The notes below the pieces were generated by a model. It did no database searches. It was not told where the DNA came from and saw nothing but the letters and a program-made list of their open reading frames with translations. This document shows positions 1-8,214 of a stretch of DNA of 64,000 nucleotides, in pieces. This DNA is from Cryobacterium roopkundense. GTDB lineage: Bacteria > Actinomycetota > Actinomycetes > Actinomycetales > Microbacteriaceae. The stretch spans positions 1,178,001-1,242,000 of the forward strand of contig NZ_JACHBQ010000001.1 of NCBI RefSeq assembly GCF_014200405.1, read 5' to 3'. Within the stretch, counting starts at the first letter, position 1. The number at the start of each line of letters is the position of its first letter. The position numbers and the translations under genes were made by a program.

Positions 1-1904
1 ACGGTGCCGTCGAGGGCCTCGAAGCCGGCTGGCTCGAGGGCGTCCTCAAGCTGGCTGGCCGCGTCGCCGGCTAGGGTGAGGTCGTGAGTGTGCCCCTCGA
101 CGATCGTGACGGTGCCGTTGTTGCCGTCGACGCGCAGCCACTGGCCAGTCGTGATCTGCGCCGAGGCGGTGCCGGTTCCAGTGACGGCCGGCATGCCATA
201 TTCGCGGCAGACGATGGCCGCGTGGCTCATCATGCCGCCGATGTCGGTGACGGTGGCGCGAATCTTGCCGAAGATCGGTCCCCACGACGGGGCCGTGACG
301 GGGGCGACGAGGATATCGCCCTCCTGCACTTCGGAGAGCTGGTCGGAGCTGCTGATGACTCGGGCCGGTCCTTCGGCCACGCCGCTCGAGGCCGCCATTC
401 CGCGAAACTCGCCCTCCGGCGCGTCGGAGTCGCCGAGCCAGTTCTTGATCTGGTCGCTCGTGATGCCCCAGAGCATGAGGGTGAAGGGTTCGGTGATCAC
501 GGCCGGCGGGGTATTGAGGGCAGGCTGCGGGCGCTGCTGCTGCAGGGCGTCCACGATCGCTCGGCGGCGTTCGACCTCGTCGGGCCAGTAGTCCGGCCCG
601 ATCGCAGGGGCGCCGACAGCCCAGCCGGTGACGTAGTCGAAGAGCGCCTCGCGCACCTCGTCGCGGCGCAAAAAGAACATGCCGTCGGCCTCGGCCCAGA
701 AGCCCTGCTGCTGCAGCATGGCCGACAGTTCGCGGGCCTTGCGCCAGAAGACGCCCATGGTCCAGTGCTCGATGTAGAAGTTGTGGTTCTCCACGTAGGG
801 GTAGACCTGGCGGGCCAGGCCGAGCTTGCCCTCGAAGGCGGCGAGCTGTTCGGGGCTGAGGAGCTCCGAGTACTCTTCGGTGATGCGGTCGCGTTCGGCG
901 ACGAGCTCGGCGACCGGGCGGTCGATGACCTGGCCGGCCTGCAGGCGGCCGATGTAGTCGCGAATGTAGCCGAGCGGCAGTTCGAGGTGGTCGATCCAGT
1001 ACTTGTCGTGGGCGTAGAAGCCGTTGCCGACGGTGAAGTTGAACCAGGGGTCCTTCGCCTCGTTCCAGGCGGCGATCCATTCGGCGCCAGCGGATGCCGC
1101 GGCCAGGCCTACAAGGGTCGCTTCCGGGTTCTCGGTATCACCGAACAGGCCGGTGAGGCCGAGCTCAACGGCGAGTTTGGCGAGCTTCTTGAGTTCGTCG
1201 TCGGGCCGGAAGAGCTCCATGTCGACGCCCTGCACCATTTTGGCAACGGCCTGGTCGGGAATGCCGGGAAAGACCTCCTTGCAGAAGCTGAAGAAGTCGA
1301 GGTAGGCGACGTAGCCGAGGTTGAGAAACTCGAAGTGGTACTGCCAGGCGCGGTAGGTCAGCGCGATGAGCTCGTCATAGCGGGCGAGCAGATCGTTGTT
1401 CGGGCCGGTGCCCTTGCCGCTTGTGACGTCGTCGATGTCGACCCGGTCGGGCAGCGCCTCGAATGAGAGGGCACCGAGCTCGTCGATCGTGCCGCGGATC
1501 TTGCCCTGCCACTGCTCGAGCAGGGTCTCCCAATTCTGAAAGTAGTGGCCGGCGCGGGCCATGAACTCGGGCACGCGCGGGGCGATCTCGGCTTCGGGCA
1601 CGCCGACCGGCGACATGAAGACGTAGCCGTTGTGGATGCGGAATTCGATGCCGTTGGCCGGCGGAATGAGCAGGTGGCGGGTGTTGTACTGGCCGAGGCA
1701 GCTGACGGCGAACTCGAAGCCGATGGTCTCGAAGGGCTTGGTCACGGTCGGCCAGTGCTGGCTGTCGCAGAACCAGAACTTGCCTTGCTCAACCTCGCGG
1801 CGGTTCTCCTGAAACACCAAGTTGTACGCGTACAGATCTTTCCAGCCTTCGGCGCCGGCGGCGGGGGCCTGGTCGTAGGGGCTGGGAAATGACTTCTCTG
1901 TCAT
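1..1904 (-). CDS. PEP-synthase-like catalytic subunit with swivelling phosphohistidine domain (CreH-like), 3' end cut by window edge
   Basis: The minus-strand frame opens with MTEKSFPSPYDQAP at 1904 and stays open for 634 codons to the window edge. Near the end it carries GGMMSHAAIVCREYGMPAV, the PEP-utiliser mobile domain with its phospho-accepting His. It has no ATP-grasp domain; that lies in the next upstream gene. This division, an about 40 kDa ATP-binding protein plus an about 70 kDa His protein, is the architecture of phenylphosphate synthase and of the CreHI 4-methylbenzyl phosphate synthase of Corynebacterium glutamicum, whereas PEP synthase and rifampin phosphotransferase are single chains. 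The P450 gene next door favours the Cre-type role: ATP-dependent phosphorylation of a phenolic hydroxyl. The true C-terminus lies outside the window but is probably close, judging by family length. Family assignment is firm; the substrate is inference. Confidence 0.8.
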   Translation of the reverse strand, partial: MTEKSFPSPYDQAPAAGAEGWKDLYAYNLVFQENRREVEQGKFWFCDSQHWPTVTKPFETIGFEFAVSCLGQYNTRHLLIPPANGIEFRIHNGYVFMSPVGVPEAEIAPRVPEFMARAGHYFQNWETLLEQWQGKIRGTIDELGALSFEALPDRVDIDDVTSGKGTGPNNDLLARYDELIALTYRAWQYHFEFLNLGYVAYLDFFSFCKEVFPGIPDQAVAKMVQGVDMELFRPDDELKKLAKLAVELGLTGLFGDTENPEATLVGLAAASAGAEWIAAWNEAKDPWFNFTVGNGFYAHDKYWIDHLELPLGYIRDYIGRLQAGQVIDRPVAELVAERDRITEEYSELLSPEQLAAFEGKLGLARQVYPYVENHNFYIEHWTMGVFWRKARELSAMLQQQGFWAEADGMFFLRRDEVREALFDYVTGWAVGAPAIGPDYWPDEVERRRAIVDALQQQRPQPALNTPPAVITEPFTLMLWGITSDQIKNWLGDSDAPEGEFRGMAASSGVAEGPARVISSSDQLSEVQEGDILVAPVTAPSWGPIFGKIRATVTDIGGMMSHAAIVCREYGMPAVTGTGTASAQITTGQWLRVDGNNGTVTIVEGHTHDLTLAGDAASQLEDALEPAGFEALDGT

Positions 1905-2005
1905 TGGTAAACCATTCTCGAAGTGGTGCGTCGGGGTAAGCGGAGAGGGAGCAGACGAGCGGATGGCGCGGGTCGGGCGGGAAAATGGGGTGCGGCGGGT
2001 GCGGG

Positions 2006-3112
2006 TCAGGCCTTGCCGGCCTGCACGAGCAGCGCCTGGGTGATGCTCGCGATACCGAAGCTGGTGGCGGGGGCGGCATCCGCTCCCGGGGCAGCAGCTT
2101 TCGCAGCGGAGGAGTGCACGGTTTCGGGGCGGGACTGCAACAGGAGCAGGTTCTGGCCGTCGGGCAGGTCGCCGTCAAGGGCCCACTCGATGTCCTGTGG
2201 GCACTTGAAATGCTTCTCGGCCTTCTTGGCGATGGTCGCGATCGCGGTGATCTCGGTCTCACTGATCGAGAGCACGGCGCGGCGGTCGGCCGAGACCTCG
2301 AGTTCGACCAGGCCCGCAGCAGCCGAGTCGGGCACGAGCTCGGCGTGTTTGCTGCCGATCGCACGCTTGACGACCATGAGCATAATCTTGTCGACGGTGA
2401 CGTTGTCGGGGGTGACGAGCCCGGAGACGACGAGTTCGCCGAGCCCATACGAGGATTCGATCACGACCTTGGAACGGTCGCCGGTGGTCGGATCCATTGT
2501 GATGGCCACGCCGGCGGCGCGAGCGTTGACCATCTTCTGCACGGCGACGGCCATCGACAGGCCCTCGTTCGGAATGTTGTTCTTGAGACGGTAGGTGATC
2601 GCGCGGGAGGTGAACAGCGAGGCCCAGCACCGGCGGATGTGCTCGGTGACGTCCTCGATACCGGTGAGCCAGAGGTAGGTGTCCTGCTGGCCCGCGAAGC
2701 TCGCGTCGGGCAGGTCTTCGGCGGTCGCGGAGGAGCGCACGGCGACTGGAACAGGCTCCTGGAAGCGTTCCTGCAGGGCGTGATACGCGGCGACGAAGTC
2801 GGCGCGCACATTGGCGGGAACCGGGCGGCTCTCGATCTCCAAACGCAGTTGGGCAGAGACCCGGTCGACTTCGGCCACGTCGTCGGCGTCGAGGCCAGCT
2901 AGGAGTGAGTGGATGTCGTCCTGGATGCCGGCGGCGGCGATGAAGGCGTCGTAGGAGGCAGTGGTGATGGCGAAGCCGGGCGGCACCGGCATTCCGGCCT
3001 GGGTGAGGGCGACCAGCGAGGCGCACTTGCCGCCAAGTAGCTCGTGGCGGTGTTCGCCCGTGCCGTCAAAATCGGGGCCGTCAAAGAACTGGATGTAGGG
3101 CGTGGTGGTCAC
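2006..3112 (-). CDS. PEP/pyruvate-binding ATP-grasp subunit of split phosphotransferase (CreI-like)
   Basis: 368 residues, beginning at GTG 3112, which overlaps the TGA of the upstream P450 gene (GTGA), so the two are translationally coupled. The N-terminus (ELLGGKCASLVALTQAGMPV, then PPGFAITT) and the central AVRSSATAEDLPDASFAGQQ stretch are the nucleotide-binding hallmarks of the PPDK/PEP synthase N-terminal domain; QDIEWALDG near the end is the conserved ATP-grasp ending. There is no phosphohistidine domain, so it must work with the downstream partner, which starts about 100 bp further on. It would use ATP to phosphorylate the partner His. Compared with monomeric PEP synthases (about 800 residues) this is a natural split, since both halves have proper starts. 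Substrate assignment (alkylphenol or phenol) rests on context only. Confidence 0.82.
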   Translation of the reverse strand: MTTTPYIQFFDGPDFDGTGEHRHELLGGKCASLVALTQAGMPVPPGFAITTASYDAFIAAAGIQDDIHSLLAGLDADDVAEVDRVSAQLRLEIESRPVPANVRADFVAAYHALQERFQEPVPVAVRSSATAEDLPDASFAGQQDTYLWLTGIEDVTEHIRRCWASLFTSRAITYRLKNNIPNEGLSMAVAVQKMVNARAAGVAITMDPTTGDRSKVVIESSYGLGELVVSGLVTPDNVTVDKIMLMVVKRAIGSKHAELVPDSAAAGLVELEVSADRRAVLSISETEITAIATIAKKAEKHFKCPQDIEWALDGDLPDGQNLLLLQSRPETVHSSAAKAAAPGADAAPATSFGIASITQALLVQAGKA

Positions 3113-4446
3113 TTCTGGTCTCCCCAGGTAACGGGCACGGAGGTGGGCGCCCTGAACGACAGGTTGTTTCCGAACACGATGTTGTCGGCGTCGACTAGGC
3201 GCAGCCCGGGGGCCGCTTTGAGGGTCTCTTCGACGACGATCTTGTCCTGCATCTTGGCGAGTAGGTTGCCGAGGCAGTAGTGGATGCCAAAACCGAACGA
3301 CAGGTGGTTACGGGCGTTGACCCGGTTGATGTCGAAGGTCTCTGGCTCATCGAACGTGCCGGGGTCGCGGTTGGCCGACCCCATCAGCAGAAGAATGTTC
3401 GAGCCAGCCGCGATCGGTACACCGCCGATTTCGGTGTCCACGAGGGCTTTGCGGCGCCACCCGACGATGCTCGGCGAGAAGCGCAGCGTCTCGTCGATCG
3501 CAGCCGGGATGCGGCTCGGATCATCGATCAGTTTCTGCCACTCGGCGGGGTGGGTGAGCAGTTCGCGGATCGTGTTGGAGATCAGGGTCGTGGTGGTCTC
3601 GTGACCGGCGAAGAGCAGGCTGTAACAGACCGAGGCGATCTCGTGGTCGGAGATCTCGGACCCGGTCGACTGCGCCTGCACCAGGTCGAAGACGAGGTTG
3701 TCACCGTTTTCTCCAGCCGCCAGCTGCTCGTGGGCGTTCGCGACGAGCCGCAGGCACTCCGTCCAGTAGTCCACGAGATTGTGGGCGTGGGGAATCTGTT
3801 CCTCGTCGCTGAGGTCGCCCCAGGTCATCGCGGCGCGGGAATCCGACCATTTCTTGTAGGTCGAGACCATCTCCGCACCGACGCCGAGCAGCCCGAGGAT
3901 CGTGATCGTGGGGATGTCCACCGCGACGTCTTTCAGAAAGTCGCCGCGGGCATCCGCGTGGGCGAGCATCTGATGCAGCAGGCGAGAGGTATTCTCGCGA
4001 ATCGTCGGCTCTAGCTTCTTGTAGCGGCGGGGCGTGAATTCTTTCTGCACGATGGCGCGCATGCGTGTGTGCTCTGGGGGGATGCGGGCGGAGAGGCCGG
4101 AGTAAGCGGTGAAGCCGCCGTCGTTCATGATCTTCGTCGCAGCGGCACCACGGGCTCGCACCGGGGCCTGGGCGTTCTCGCTGCTGAAGACCTGCCAGTT
4201 GTCGAAGGTCGCCTTGATGTCCTCGTAGCGGGAGACGACGTAGTAGCCGATCTCCGCGTCGAACATGACGGGTTCGTTTTCGCGCAGCGCGGCATAGGCG
4301 GGGAACGGGTCGGTCATGGCGAAGGGGGAGTAGCCGTGGTGCGCCGCGGATATGGAGGCAGCGGAGGCCGGGGCGTGGACCACGGGGCATCCGCTCGCTG
4401 CCGACGGCGCAGTTTCGGGCTGCGCGGCAATGGGCTGAGCGTTCAC
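3109..4446 (-). CDS. cytochrome P450 (CreJ/CYP288-like candidate)
   Basis: 445 residues; GTG start at 4446 with an AAGGAG Shine-Dalgarno. The I-helix oxygen-activation motif AGHETTTT and the haem loop FGFGIHYCLG (proximal Cys391) are intact, so it should be an active class I soluble P450 needing a ferredoxin and reductase, neither of which is visible in the window. It is the first gene of a minus-strand operon followed, with a 4-bp overlap, by the split PEP-synthase-like pair. In C. glutamicum a P450 (CreJ) oxidises the methyl group of phosphorylated p-cresol made by CreHI. The same gene partnership here points to oxidation of a phosphorylated alkylphenol. Other possibilities are a guaiacol/anisate O-demethylase or an unrelated P450. 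An IclR-type palindrome lies about 85 bp upstream. Confidence 0.88.
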   Translation of the reverse strand: MNAQPIAAQPETAPSAASGCPVVHAPASAASISAAHHGYSPFAMTDPFPAYAALRENEPVMFDAEIGYYVVSRYEDIKATFDNWQVFSSENAQAPVRARGAAATKIMNDGGFTAYSGLSARIPPEHTRMRAIVQKEFTPRRYKKLEPTIRENTSRLLHQMLAHADARGDFLKDVAVDIPTITILGLLGVGAEMVSTYKKWSDSRAAMTWGDLSDEEQIPHAHNLVDYWTECLRLVANAHEQLAAGENGDNLVFDLVQAQSTGSEISDHEIASVCYSLLFAGHETTTTLISNTIRELLTHPAEWQKLIDDPSRIPAAIDETLRFSPSIVGWRRKALVDTEIGGVPIAAGSNILLLMGSANRDPGTFDEPETFDINRVNARNHLSFGFGIHYCLGNLLAKMQDKIVVEETLKAAPGLRLVDADNIVFGNNLSFRAPTSVPVTWGDQK

Positions 4447-4509
4447 AATTGCTCCTTCATCTGCGTCCTCGTCTCTGAGGTCTCGGTAGGTCCATCTAAA
4501 GCGCCAGGG

Positions 4510-5334
4510 TCACTCAGCGCTGCTGGCTGTCCCACTGGATGGAAGTGGCTTGGGCTCGGGGGCTGCGCGAGGGGTCGGCGGCAGGTGGCTGATCCCGGCC
4601 TGAAGGCGCTCGGCGGTGCCGAGCAGCGCGGGCAGGTAGCGCTCGAGCTGGTGAATGCGGCTGGTCGGCAGCACGATGCCGACTCCACCGAAGATAATGC
4701 CATCGGACTGAAACACCGGAACTGCCAGCGAACAGGAGCCCAGGCGCACCTCCTCCGAGGCCAGGGCGAAACCGCGGGAGCGTATCTTCTCAAGCTCCCG
4801 GTGCAGCTTGGCGGGGTCGGTCATCGTCTGGGGGGTGCGCGGGTCGAGAGGGCCGTCGAGGATGGCGCCCTGCACCCAGTCCTCCTCGAAGGCCAAAATC
4901 GCGCGCCCCACGGCGGTCGCGTGCAGGGGCAGTCGCCCGCCGACCCGGCTGGCCTGGGGCACGCGCCGGCTGCCGTAGACCCGGTCGATGTAGAGCACCT
5001 CTGAGCCGTCGCGAATGGCGAAATGCACTGTCTCCTGGGTGAGCCCGAACAGGTCCTGCAGGTAGGGGCGGGCCACGTCGCGCAGCTTGCGGCCGGCGTG
5101 CTGGCCGAGTTCCCAGAGACGCAGGCCGATCTGGTAGCGGCCCTGGGCATCCCGTTGCACGGCGCCCCAGCTTTCTAGTTCTCCGAGTAGACGGTGTGCG
5201 GTGCTCTGCGGCAGCCCGCTCGCCGCGCTGATCTGCGAGAGGGTGCGCGCCGCGGGGCTGTCCTCGAAGGCGGCGAGAATGCTCAGTACCCGGCTCGTGA
5301 CCGATTGGCCCGGAGCTGTTGTGTGACCTGCCAC
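4510..5334 (-). CDS. IclR-family transcriptional regulator of the pob/pca and P450 operons
   Basis: About 274 residues from GTG 5334, chosen because IclR proteins usually begin about 10 residues before the SVTSRVLSIL helix; a TTG at 5397 in the same frame would add 21 residues. The N-terminal winged helix (SVTSRVLSILAAFEDS, then LSQISAASGLPQSTAHRLLGEL) and a C-terminal effector domain (LPLHATAVGRAILAF and the final hydrophobic strands) are clear. It sits between the minus-strand P450 operon and the plus-strand pobA operon, as PcaR/PobR-type IclR regulators do. Its likely sites are the two 15-bp palindromes at 5476-5490 and 4530-4544, the latter inside its own 3' coding end. The effector is probably a pathway aromatic such as protocatechuate or 4-hydroxybenzoate, but this cannot be read from sequence. 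Confidence 0.88.
   Translation of the reverse strand: MAGHTTAPGQSVTSRVLSILAAFEDSPAARTLSQISAASGLPQSTAHRLLGELESWGAVQRDAQGRYQIGLRLWELGQHAGRKLRDVARPYLQDLFGLTQETVHFAIRDGSEVLYIDRVYGSRRVPQASRVGGRLPLHATAVGRAILAFEEDWVQGAILDGPLDPRTPQTMTDPAKLHRELEKIRSRGFALASEEVRLGSCSLAVPVFQSDGIIFGGVGIVLPTSRIHQLERYLPALLGTAERLQAGISHLPPTPRAAPEPKPLPSSGTASSAE
4530..4544. promoter_or_regulatory. candidate IclR operator upstream of the P450 operon
   Basis: TCCCACTGGATGGAA matches the pobA-side palindrome (TTCCACTGAATGGAA) at 13 of 15 positions. It lies within the last codons of the IclR gene and about 85 bp upstream of the P450 start. It reads as TCCCA-N5-TGGAA, an imperfect inverted repeat. Confidence 0.5.
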
Positions 5335-5475
5335 GGTGCCTCGGCTCGCGGATCGTCTCCCGAAAGCTCGGGAGACCCCCACTCTAGAGGTCTGCAACCA
5401 CCCGGGCCGGGCACAACGCCCCTAATCCGCAGGTAGCTGCCCCTGGCACGAGCCGCACGCGTTCACCGGAGACAC

Positions 5476-5490
5476 TTCCACTGAATGGAA
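5476..5490. promoter_or_regulatory. candidate IclR operator in the iclR-pobA intergenic region
   Basis: TTCCACTGAATGGAA is an inverted repeat (TTCCA-N5-TGGAA), 72 bp before the pobA start and on the 5' side of the divergent regulator gene. TTCCA/TGGAA half-sites are typical of IclR-family boxes. The near-identical copy at 4530-4544 supports specificity. Confidence 0.55.
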
Positions 5491-5562
5491 AGGTGCGGTT
5501 TTTCCCGGCGCCGCAGGCAGCACACTGTTCTTACCGCCTGTCATCGTCGCTAGGAGAGCCCT

Positions 5563-6744
5563 GTGTCCCCAGAATCCACACCCGTCGCCATTATCGGTGC
5601 CGGTCCCGCCGGCCTGTTGCTCAGCTGGGCGTTGCGCGACGCTGGCATCCATACCATTGTGATCGAGAACCGCTCCCAGGACTACGTGCTTGCCCGTATC
5701 CGTGCCGGGGTGCTCGAGCAGGGCTCGGTCGAATACCTCACCCGGCTCGGCCTCGGGGATCGTCTCAAGGCTGAGGGGATGGAGCACGACGGCATCTATC
5801 TGCAGTACGGCGGGGAGCGCCATCGGGTCAATTTCAACGACCTCATCGGTCGTACCGTCACCGTCTACGGCCAACAGCAGGTTGTGAAAGACCTCGTCGC
5901 CGCCCATCAGGGCGCCGGATCGACCGTCTACTACGAGGCGGCGGATGTCGCGGTGCACGATCTCGACTCGGCCACACCGAGTGTCACCTTCGTTCACGAG
6001 GGGGAGAAGCACACGATCGCTGCAGACTTCGTGGTCGGTGCCGACGGGTTCCACGGCATCTGCCGGTCCTCGATCCCCACGGAGAAGATCACCCTGTTCG
6101 ATCGCAGCTACCCGTTCGCCTGGCTCGGCATACTCGCCGACGTCGCCCCCTCGACCGAGGAACTCATCTACGCCCTGCACGAAGACGGTTTTGCCATGCA
6201 CTCGATGCGCTCGCACACGGTGTCGCGCCTGTACCTTCAGGTCGATCCCGCCGATGACATCACGAACTGGTCGGACGAACGTATCTGGCAGGCGTTGCAG
6301 ACCCGGCTGGCCGTGCCCGGCTGGACCTTGACCGAGGGCGTGATCACCGACAAGTCGATCACGCCGATGCGCAGCTTCGTCGCGTCGACGCTCAGCTACG
6401 GCCACCTGTTCCTGGTCGGCGACGCCGGGCACATCGTGCCGCCCACCGGCGCCAAGGGACTTAACTCCGCAATCTCCGATGTCACTCAGCTCGCCGAAGC
6501 CCTCACCGCGCACTACCGCAACGACGATTCGCTGCTCGGCCGGTACAGCGACACCGCGCTCGCCCGGCAGTGGCGGGTGCAGCAGTTCTCCCGCTGGATG
6601 ACCGACATGCTGCACCGCAGCCCCGGCGACCTCCAGTCCGACGCCTTCGACTACCGCAGTCAGGTCGGCCAGCTCGACTACGTTACCCACTCGCCGCTCG
6701 CGCAGCGCATGCTCGCCGAGCAGTACACCGGCCTGCTGCTGTAA
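5563..6744 (+). CDS. pobA: 4-hydroxybenzoate 3-monooxygenase
   Basis: 393 residues, the normal PobA length; GTG start preceded by AGGAG. It is an FAD- and NAD(P)H-dependent class A flavoprotein that converts 4-hydroxybenzoate to protocatechuate in the cytoplasm. The GAGPAG dinucleotide-binding motif is near the N-terminus, the VVGADGFHG (DG) motif is central, and VGDAGHIVPPTGAKGLN (GD motif) binds the FAD ribityl and pyrophosphate. It is the first gene of a plus-strand operon with pcaHGBLIJF, whose first enzyme takes its product. Expression is probably controlled by the divergent IclR regulator. Identity to PobA is clear from full-length similarity. Confidence 0.95.
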   Translation: MSPESTPVAIIGAGPAGLLLSWALRDAGIHTIVIENRSQDYVLARIRAGVLEQGSVEYLTRLGLGDRLKAEGMEHDGIYLQYGGERHRVNFNDLIGRTVTVYGQQQVVKDLVAAHQGAGSTVYYEAADVAVHDLDSATPSVTFVHEGEKHTIAADFVVGADGFHGICRSSIPTEKITLFDRSYPFAWLGILADVAPSTEELIYALHEDGFAMHSMRSHTVSRLYLQVDPADDITNWSDERIWQALQTRLAVPGWTLTEGVITDKSITPMRSFVASTLSYGHLFLVGDAGHIVPPTGAKGLNSAISDVTQLAEALTAHYRNDDSLLGRYSDTALARQWRVQQFSRWMTDMLHRSPGDLQSDAFDYRSQVGQLDYVTHSPLAQRMLAEQYTGLLL

Positions 6745-6806
6745 CGGCTCGCCCCGCCGAGTCGTCCCCCGCACGCATACTGCAACCACCATTGTTAGGA
6801 GATTCT

Positions 6807-7607
6807 GTGCCCCTCGAAAAACCGAGCGTCGCTCTGGGTCGTGATACCCAGGGCACCATTAGCGCTGAAATCCGCGCTATCGAAGCGGATGCCGCCCGCC
6901 GCGTTCAGCAGGGCGGCCCGCCCGAGCTGCACCCCCGCCGGGACTACCCGCCGTACCGCAGCTCGCTGCTTCGCCACCCCACGCATGAGCTGGTACGTGT
7001 CGACCCCGAAGAGGTCGAGCGGGTCTCTCCAGCCTTTGGTCACACGGACGTGAACGTGCTCGAGAGCGACCTGACCATCCAGCACGTGGGGGAGCCGCTC
7101 GGCGAACGCATGACCGTGAGCGGACGGGTTCTCGACGGTGAGGGCCGCCCGGTACGCCACCAGCTGGTCGAACTGTGGCAGGCGAACGCCGGTGGCCGGT
7201 ACGTGCACAAGCGCGACCAGCATCCTGCCCCGCTCGACCCCAATTTCACCGGCGTCGGCCGGGTCATCACCGGCGACAACGGCGAGTACAAGTTCACCAC
7301 GATCAAGCCCGGCGCCTACCCCTGGAAGAATCACGTGAACGCCTGGCGGCCGGCGCACATTCACTTCTCGCTGTTCGGAAACGCATTCACGCAGCGGCTC
7401 ATCACCCAGATGTATTTTCCGGGCGACCCGCTCTTCGCCCTCGACCCGATCTACCAGTCGATCGCCGACCCCGCAGCCCGGGCCCGGCTTGTGGGAACCT
7501 ATGACCACGACCTCAGCGTGTCGGAGTGGTCACTCGGCTACCGCTGGGACATTGTGCTCACCGGCTCGAAGGCCACCTGGATGGAAGGCGAAGACGCCCA
7601 TGACTGA
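6807..7607 (+). CDS. pcaH: protocatechuate 3,4-dioxygenase beta subunit
   Basis: 266 residues from GTG 6807 (TTAGGAG upstream); an in-frame extension further upstream overlaps pobA and is not coding. It carries the non-haem Fe(III) ligands of intradiol dioxygenases: Tyr in GGRYVHK, Tyr in GAYPWKNH, and the two His of WRPAHIHFSLFG. With PcaG it cleaves protocatechuate to 3-carboxy-cis,cis-muconate. Its last 8 bp overlap the pcaG start, as expected for a stoichiometric alpha/beta complex. Confidence 0.95.
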   Translation: MPLEKPSVALGRDTQGTISAEIRAIEADAARRVQQGGPPELHPRRDYPPYRSSLLRHPTHELVRVDPEEVERVSPAFGHTDVNVLESDLTIQHVGEPLGERMTVSGRVLDGEGRPVRHQLVELWQANAGGRYVHKRDQHPAPLDPNFTGVGRVITGDNGEYKFTTIKPGAYPWKNHVNAWRPAHIHFSLFGNAFTQRLITQMYFPGDPLFALDPIYQSIADPAARARLVGTYDHDLSVSEWSLGYRWDIVLTGSKATWMEGEDAHD

Positions 7608-8214
7608 CCTGCTTCCCACCGAGACACGCGCGACCGAGCCTGCAACCGGTACGCCCGCGACCGGGACCTTCGTGCAGACCCCTTCGCAGACCGTCGGCCC
7701 GTTCTACGGCTACGCGCTGCCCTACGACAAAGGCCCCGAGCTCGTGCCCGGCCATCACCCGCACGCGATCCGCCTGCACGGCACCGTCACCGACGGCGCC
7801 GGGGAGCCGGTGATCGACGCCCTTCTCGAAATCTGGCAGGCTGACGGCGAGGGTAACCTCAGCCGCGAGCTGGGCAGCCTCGACCGCGACGGCTTCACGT
7901 TCACCGGTTTCGGCCGCGCCGCCGCCACGATGGCCGGCCAGTACACGTTCACCACCGTGAAGCCCGGCCCGGTCGCGGGCCACGCACCGTACGCGCTGGT
8001 CACCGTCTTCGCCCGCGGGCTCACGCACCACCTCTTCACCCGTGTCTATTTCGAAGCGGATGCCGCCCAGCTCGAGACCGATGCCGTGCTGGCCTTGGTG
8101 CCCGCCGATCGCCGCGATACCCTCATCAGCGTTCAGGACGGACCCTCCTCGTACCGGTTCGATATCCGCCTGCAGGGCGAGGGCGAAACCGTCTTTCTCG
8201 ACTTCGATGCCTGA
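7600..8214 (+). CDS. pcaG: protocatechuate 3,4-dioxygenase alpha subunit
   Basis: 204 residues from ATG 7600, overlapping pcaH by 8 bp. It begins with the alpha-type stretch TPSQTVGPFYGYALPY and continues with the intradiol core (LHGTVTDGAGEPVIDALLEIWQ). The iron ligands of the beta subunit are not conserved, as usual for PcaG. It forms the heteromer with PcaH. Its 3' end overlaps the pcaB start by 8 bp. Confidence 0.94.
   Translation: MTDLLPTETRATEPATGTPATGTFVQTPSQTVGPFYGYALPYDKGPELVPGHHPHAIRLHGTVTDGAGEPVIDALLEIWQADGEGNLSRELGSLDRDGFTFTGFGRAAATMAGQYTFTTVKPGPVAGHAPYALVTVFARGLTHHLFTRVYFEADAAQLETDAVLALVPADRRDTLISVQDGPSSYRFDIRLQGEGETVFLDFDA

Noticed and set aside
1985..2902. Plus-strand frame of 305 codons antisense to the ATP-grasp subunit
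   Set aside because: It is a high-GC shadow of a clearly recognisable minus-strand gene with PPDK motifs.
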